Shown here one piece after another: positions 62,439-64,000 of a stretch of 64,000 nt of DNA. The notes under the pieces are model-generated. The model saw only the letters and a list, made by a program, of their open reading frames with translations. It made no database searches and was not told where the DNA came from. A program made the position numbers and the translations under genes. The stretch comes from Actinernus sp. WN-2022 (Eukaryota; Cnidaria; Anthozoa; Actiniaria; Actinernidae), in assembly GCA_030867875.1 (NCBI GenBank), contig JAOWCC010000655.1, positions 8,888,269 through 8,952,268 of the forward strand, given 5' to 3'. The first letter of the stretch is position 1. Each line of letters opens with the position of its first letter.

Positions 62439-62963
62439 ATGAATACCAAACAAATCACCGCAGTATTACAAAAGGACCCCTACACAAGGAAAAGCTTTCA
62501 AGGTGTTTATCCCTTAGACCGACTCCCAAGACATGTGAAACACTACCCAGCGGCCTTTGTGGCGAATGTGGATACGAGTGGTCAACCTGGATCGCATTGG
62601 GTTTCATTTTACTTTACCAAGGACAGAAAAGCAGAGTTTTTGGACTCTTATGGACTGAAACCGCAAGACTACAAACAAACATTTCAAGATTTTTTAGAAC
62701 AGAACTCTACACAATGGACCTATAACAATAAATGTTTGCAAAGCCTAAGCTCTAATGTATGCGGACACTATTGTTTGTATTTCTTATTGAATCGTTCCCG
62801 AAATATTAGCATGTCAACCATTGTAAATCGTTTTAGTAAAAACACGAGAAGAAATGATATACTGGTGTATCGATTTATAATCAAACATTATGGTTTTGTA
62901 ATTCATCGCTATCGTAAAAAGCTTGTAACCCACCAAGAATCCCTGTCAAAGCGTAGAAAATAA
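62439..62963 (+). CDS. Adenain-like cysteine protease
   Basis: An intact 174-residue protein whose ATG directly abuts the capsid stop (TAAATG). Catalytic set His53 (GSHWVSFYF), Asp69 (FLDSYGL), Gln101 (CLQSL) and Cys112 (NVCGHYCLYFLL). AATAAA follows at about 62980. Confidence 0.92.
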   Translation: MNTKQITAVLQKDPYTRKSFQGVYPLDRLPRHVKHYPAAFVANVDTSGQPGSHWVSFYFTKDRKAEFLDSYGLKPQDYKQTFQDFLEQNSTQWTYNNKCLQSLSSNVCGHYCLYFLLNRSRNISMSTIVNRFSKNTRRNDILVYRFIIKHYGFVIHRYRKKLVTHQESLSKRRK

Positions 62964-63213
62964 CTGATTGTAAGAAAAGCAATAAAGTATTTGTGTGAAA
63001 CCATGATTATGTCTTATTATATTTTGTGTTAGGGTTAGCCTAGATCACAGTTTCCAATAAGGAACAGTGCTCACATACACAAAGCAAAAAAATAAATAGA
63101 CAAATGTTTGTTTTTAATATTTTTATTTATCACAAATCAACGTTTACATCATTTTAAAATGATAGCAGTTTACATTAAAAAATCTCTTATCAGAAAGGAA
63201 ACGTTTACAGCTT

Positions 63214-63960
63214 TCAAGATCGAAAATTTAACCATCGTACGGGGTGATTAGCTCTATGTTTAGTCCTTCTCATCGGTCCTGGGGTCTTGGCTGAGGAAGA
63301 TGGCGGAGTTGGTAATATTCGACTGTGATCATGATCCTCTGCTTTTTTCGTCTTGTACTCTCTCAGGATACTTCTCCTCTTTTCATTTCTAATTAAATCT
63401 TCGGGGGCATTCATTTGAGCCAGTCCGCGAGCAAACACATGCATTCCGACCGGTTCAAACCCTTTTCGCTCGCGCAAAAAATCACCCACTAAATCACTAA
63501 CATGGGAACCCGTCACGGGTTTATCATCGAAAATTAATTGACCGCTAGAATTCCACCCCATGATTTTAGGGTTTGCCTTGATTTTATCGATCAATAACTT
63601 TCCACGGGTTTTTAGTGTTTTTGGTAAACCCCGAATAATGTCTTGCTCTATTTGTTCGTCCACTTCAGATTTTTTCTCGGTTGGCTCTTCGACAGTTTGT
63701 TCATGTATTGGGTGAACTATGTTCACGGATAAAGGTTCGTCTTTTCTTTGATGGTAATACGTGAGGTAGTTTTGAAGCGTTTGGGTATACTGGCGAGTTT
63801 TTTCTTCATCTGACAATTCTTTGTTGTTGAGTATCTGTTCCATTTGTTGGTCCAACAGTGTTAGCGTGGTAGTCAGCGGTGCCGTTGTTATTTTTTGCCG
63901 CTGTTGGAATTTTTCCAAAGTCTGTTCTGGTACTAGAACCATTTTCTTGGTGTGAAGCAT
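63214..63960 (-). CDS. Conserved Polinton late protein, VLVPE family
   Basis: A 248-residue minus-strand protein with ATG at 63960. KMVLVPEQTLEKF near the start, WNSSGQLIFDDKPVTGSHVSDL and APEDLIRNEKRR near the end match the element 1 protein at 16824-17597. Here it converges on the protease, whereas in element 1 it is co-oriented with the late genes, so gene order has been rearranged. No small basic-protein gene like those of element 1 is seen overlapping it in view. Function unknown. Confidence 0.8.
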   Translation of the reverse strand: MLHTKKMVLVPEQTLEKFQQRQKITTAPLTTTLTLLDQQMEQILNNKELSDEEKTRQYTQTLQNYLTYYHQRKDEPLSVNIVHPIHEQTVEEPTEKKSEVDEQIEQDIIRGLPKTLKTRGKLLIDKIKANPKIMGWNSSGQLIFDDKPVTGSHVSDLVGDFLRERKGFEPVGMHVFARGLAQMNAPEDLIRNEKRRSILREYKTKKAEDHDHSRILPTPPSSSAKTPGPMRRTKHRANHPVRWLNFRS

Positions 63961-64000
63961 TATAGAATACTTTCGAGTATTTTTAATACTGGAGGAAGTA

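Larger units (their letters stand above)
57245..64000 (+). mobile_element. Polinton/Maverick 2, left part (continues past the window)
   Basis: The hallmark genes integrase, penton, major capsid and protease lie in the same order as element 1. The proposed left end AGTAGTATGAGAGGGACC at 57245 shares AGTAGT with element 1 and has a TGACGTCA at a similar distance inside (76 bp). The right end, ATPase and polymerase are not in view, so the border is inferred. It is AT-richer than element 1 by eye. Confidence 0.85.

Noticed and set aside
1..64000. CRISPR arrays, operons with Shine-Dalgarno sites or other bacterial features
   Set aside because: None seen; tandem repeats here lack unique spacers, and the sequence has animal-type introns, polyA signals and retroelements.

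Overview
The window looks like a piece of a cnidarian genome, most likely a stony coral or a relative. This is inferred from the AT-rich, intron-type DNA packed with non-LTR, Penelope-like and DNA-transposon relics and from short repeat families I associate with corals. No ordinary host protein-coding gene could be recognised. The window is dominated by two Polinton/Maverick virus-like transposons.

Element 1 (6181-32187, 26,007 bp) is complete. It has 319-bp terminal inverted repeats, starts with AG and ends with CT, and is flanked by a perfect 6-bp duplication (gtcgtc), the size expected for Polintons. Its left two thirds is GC-rich. On the plus strand it carries an unrecognised 935-residue protein, a small Cys-rich ORF overlapping the integrase start, an integrase with chromodomain, two penton-like proteins, a pVI/pX-like basic protein, the major capsid protein, an adenain-like protease, an FtsK/HerA-type packaging ATPase and a block of small basic virion-like proteins. 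On the minus strand, converging on that block, are a protein-primed family B DNA polymerase and an acidic protein. The right third is AT-rich. It holds tandem repeats, candidate spliced RING-like exons, a CxxC-type zinc protein, and a GRF-type zinc-finger gene cut in two by a LINE. Both terminal repeats carry TGACGTCA sites, a CCAAT ladder and an inward-facing TATA box.

Element 2 (about 57245 to beyond 64000) is a second, AT-richer Polinton with only its left part in view. It encodes a PC4-like protein with a zinc ribbon, a 94-residue protein, the same small Cys-rich ORF plus integrase, one penton, a pVI/pX-like protein, major capsid and protease on the plus strand, and a homologue of an element 1 late protein on the minus strand.

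Several genes in both elements carry single-base frame breaks (seven places in element 1, four in element 2) but only one in-frame stop each. That pattern fits either recent decay or uncorrected long-read indels. Elsewhere the window holds a deep nest of DNA transposons (35211-39141), a 1.9-kb foldback element (44995-46905), a Penelope-like element with GIY-YIG endonuclease and a hammerhead-like RNA core, four LINE fragments, a pair of 1.3-kb inverted arms 45 kb apart, and a 1-kb direct repeat present as an intact and a split copy.
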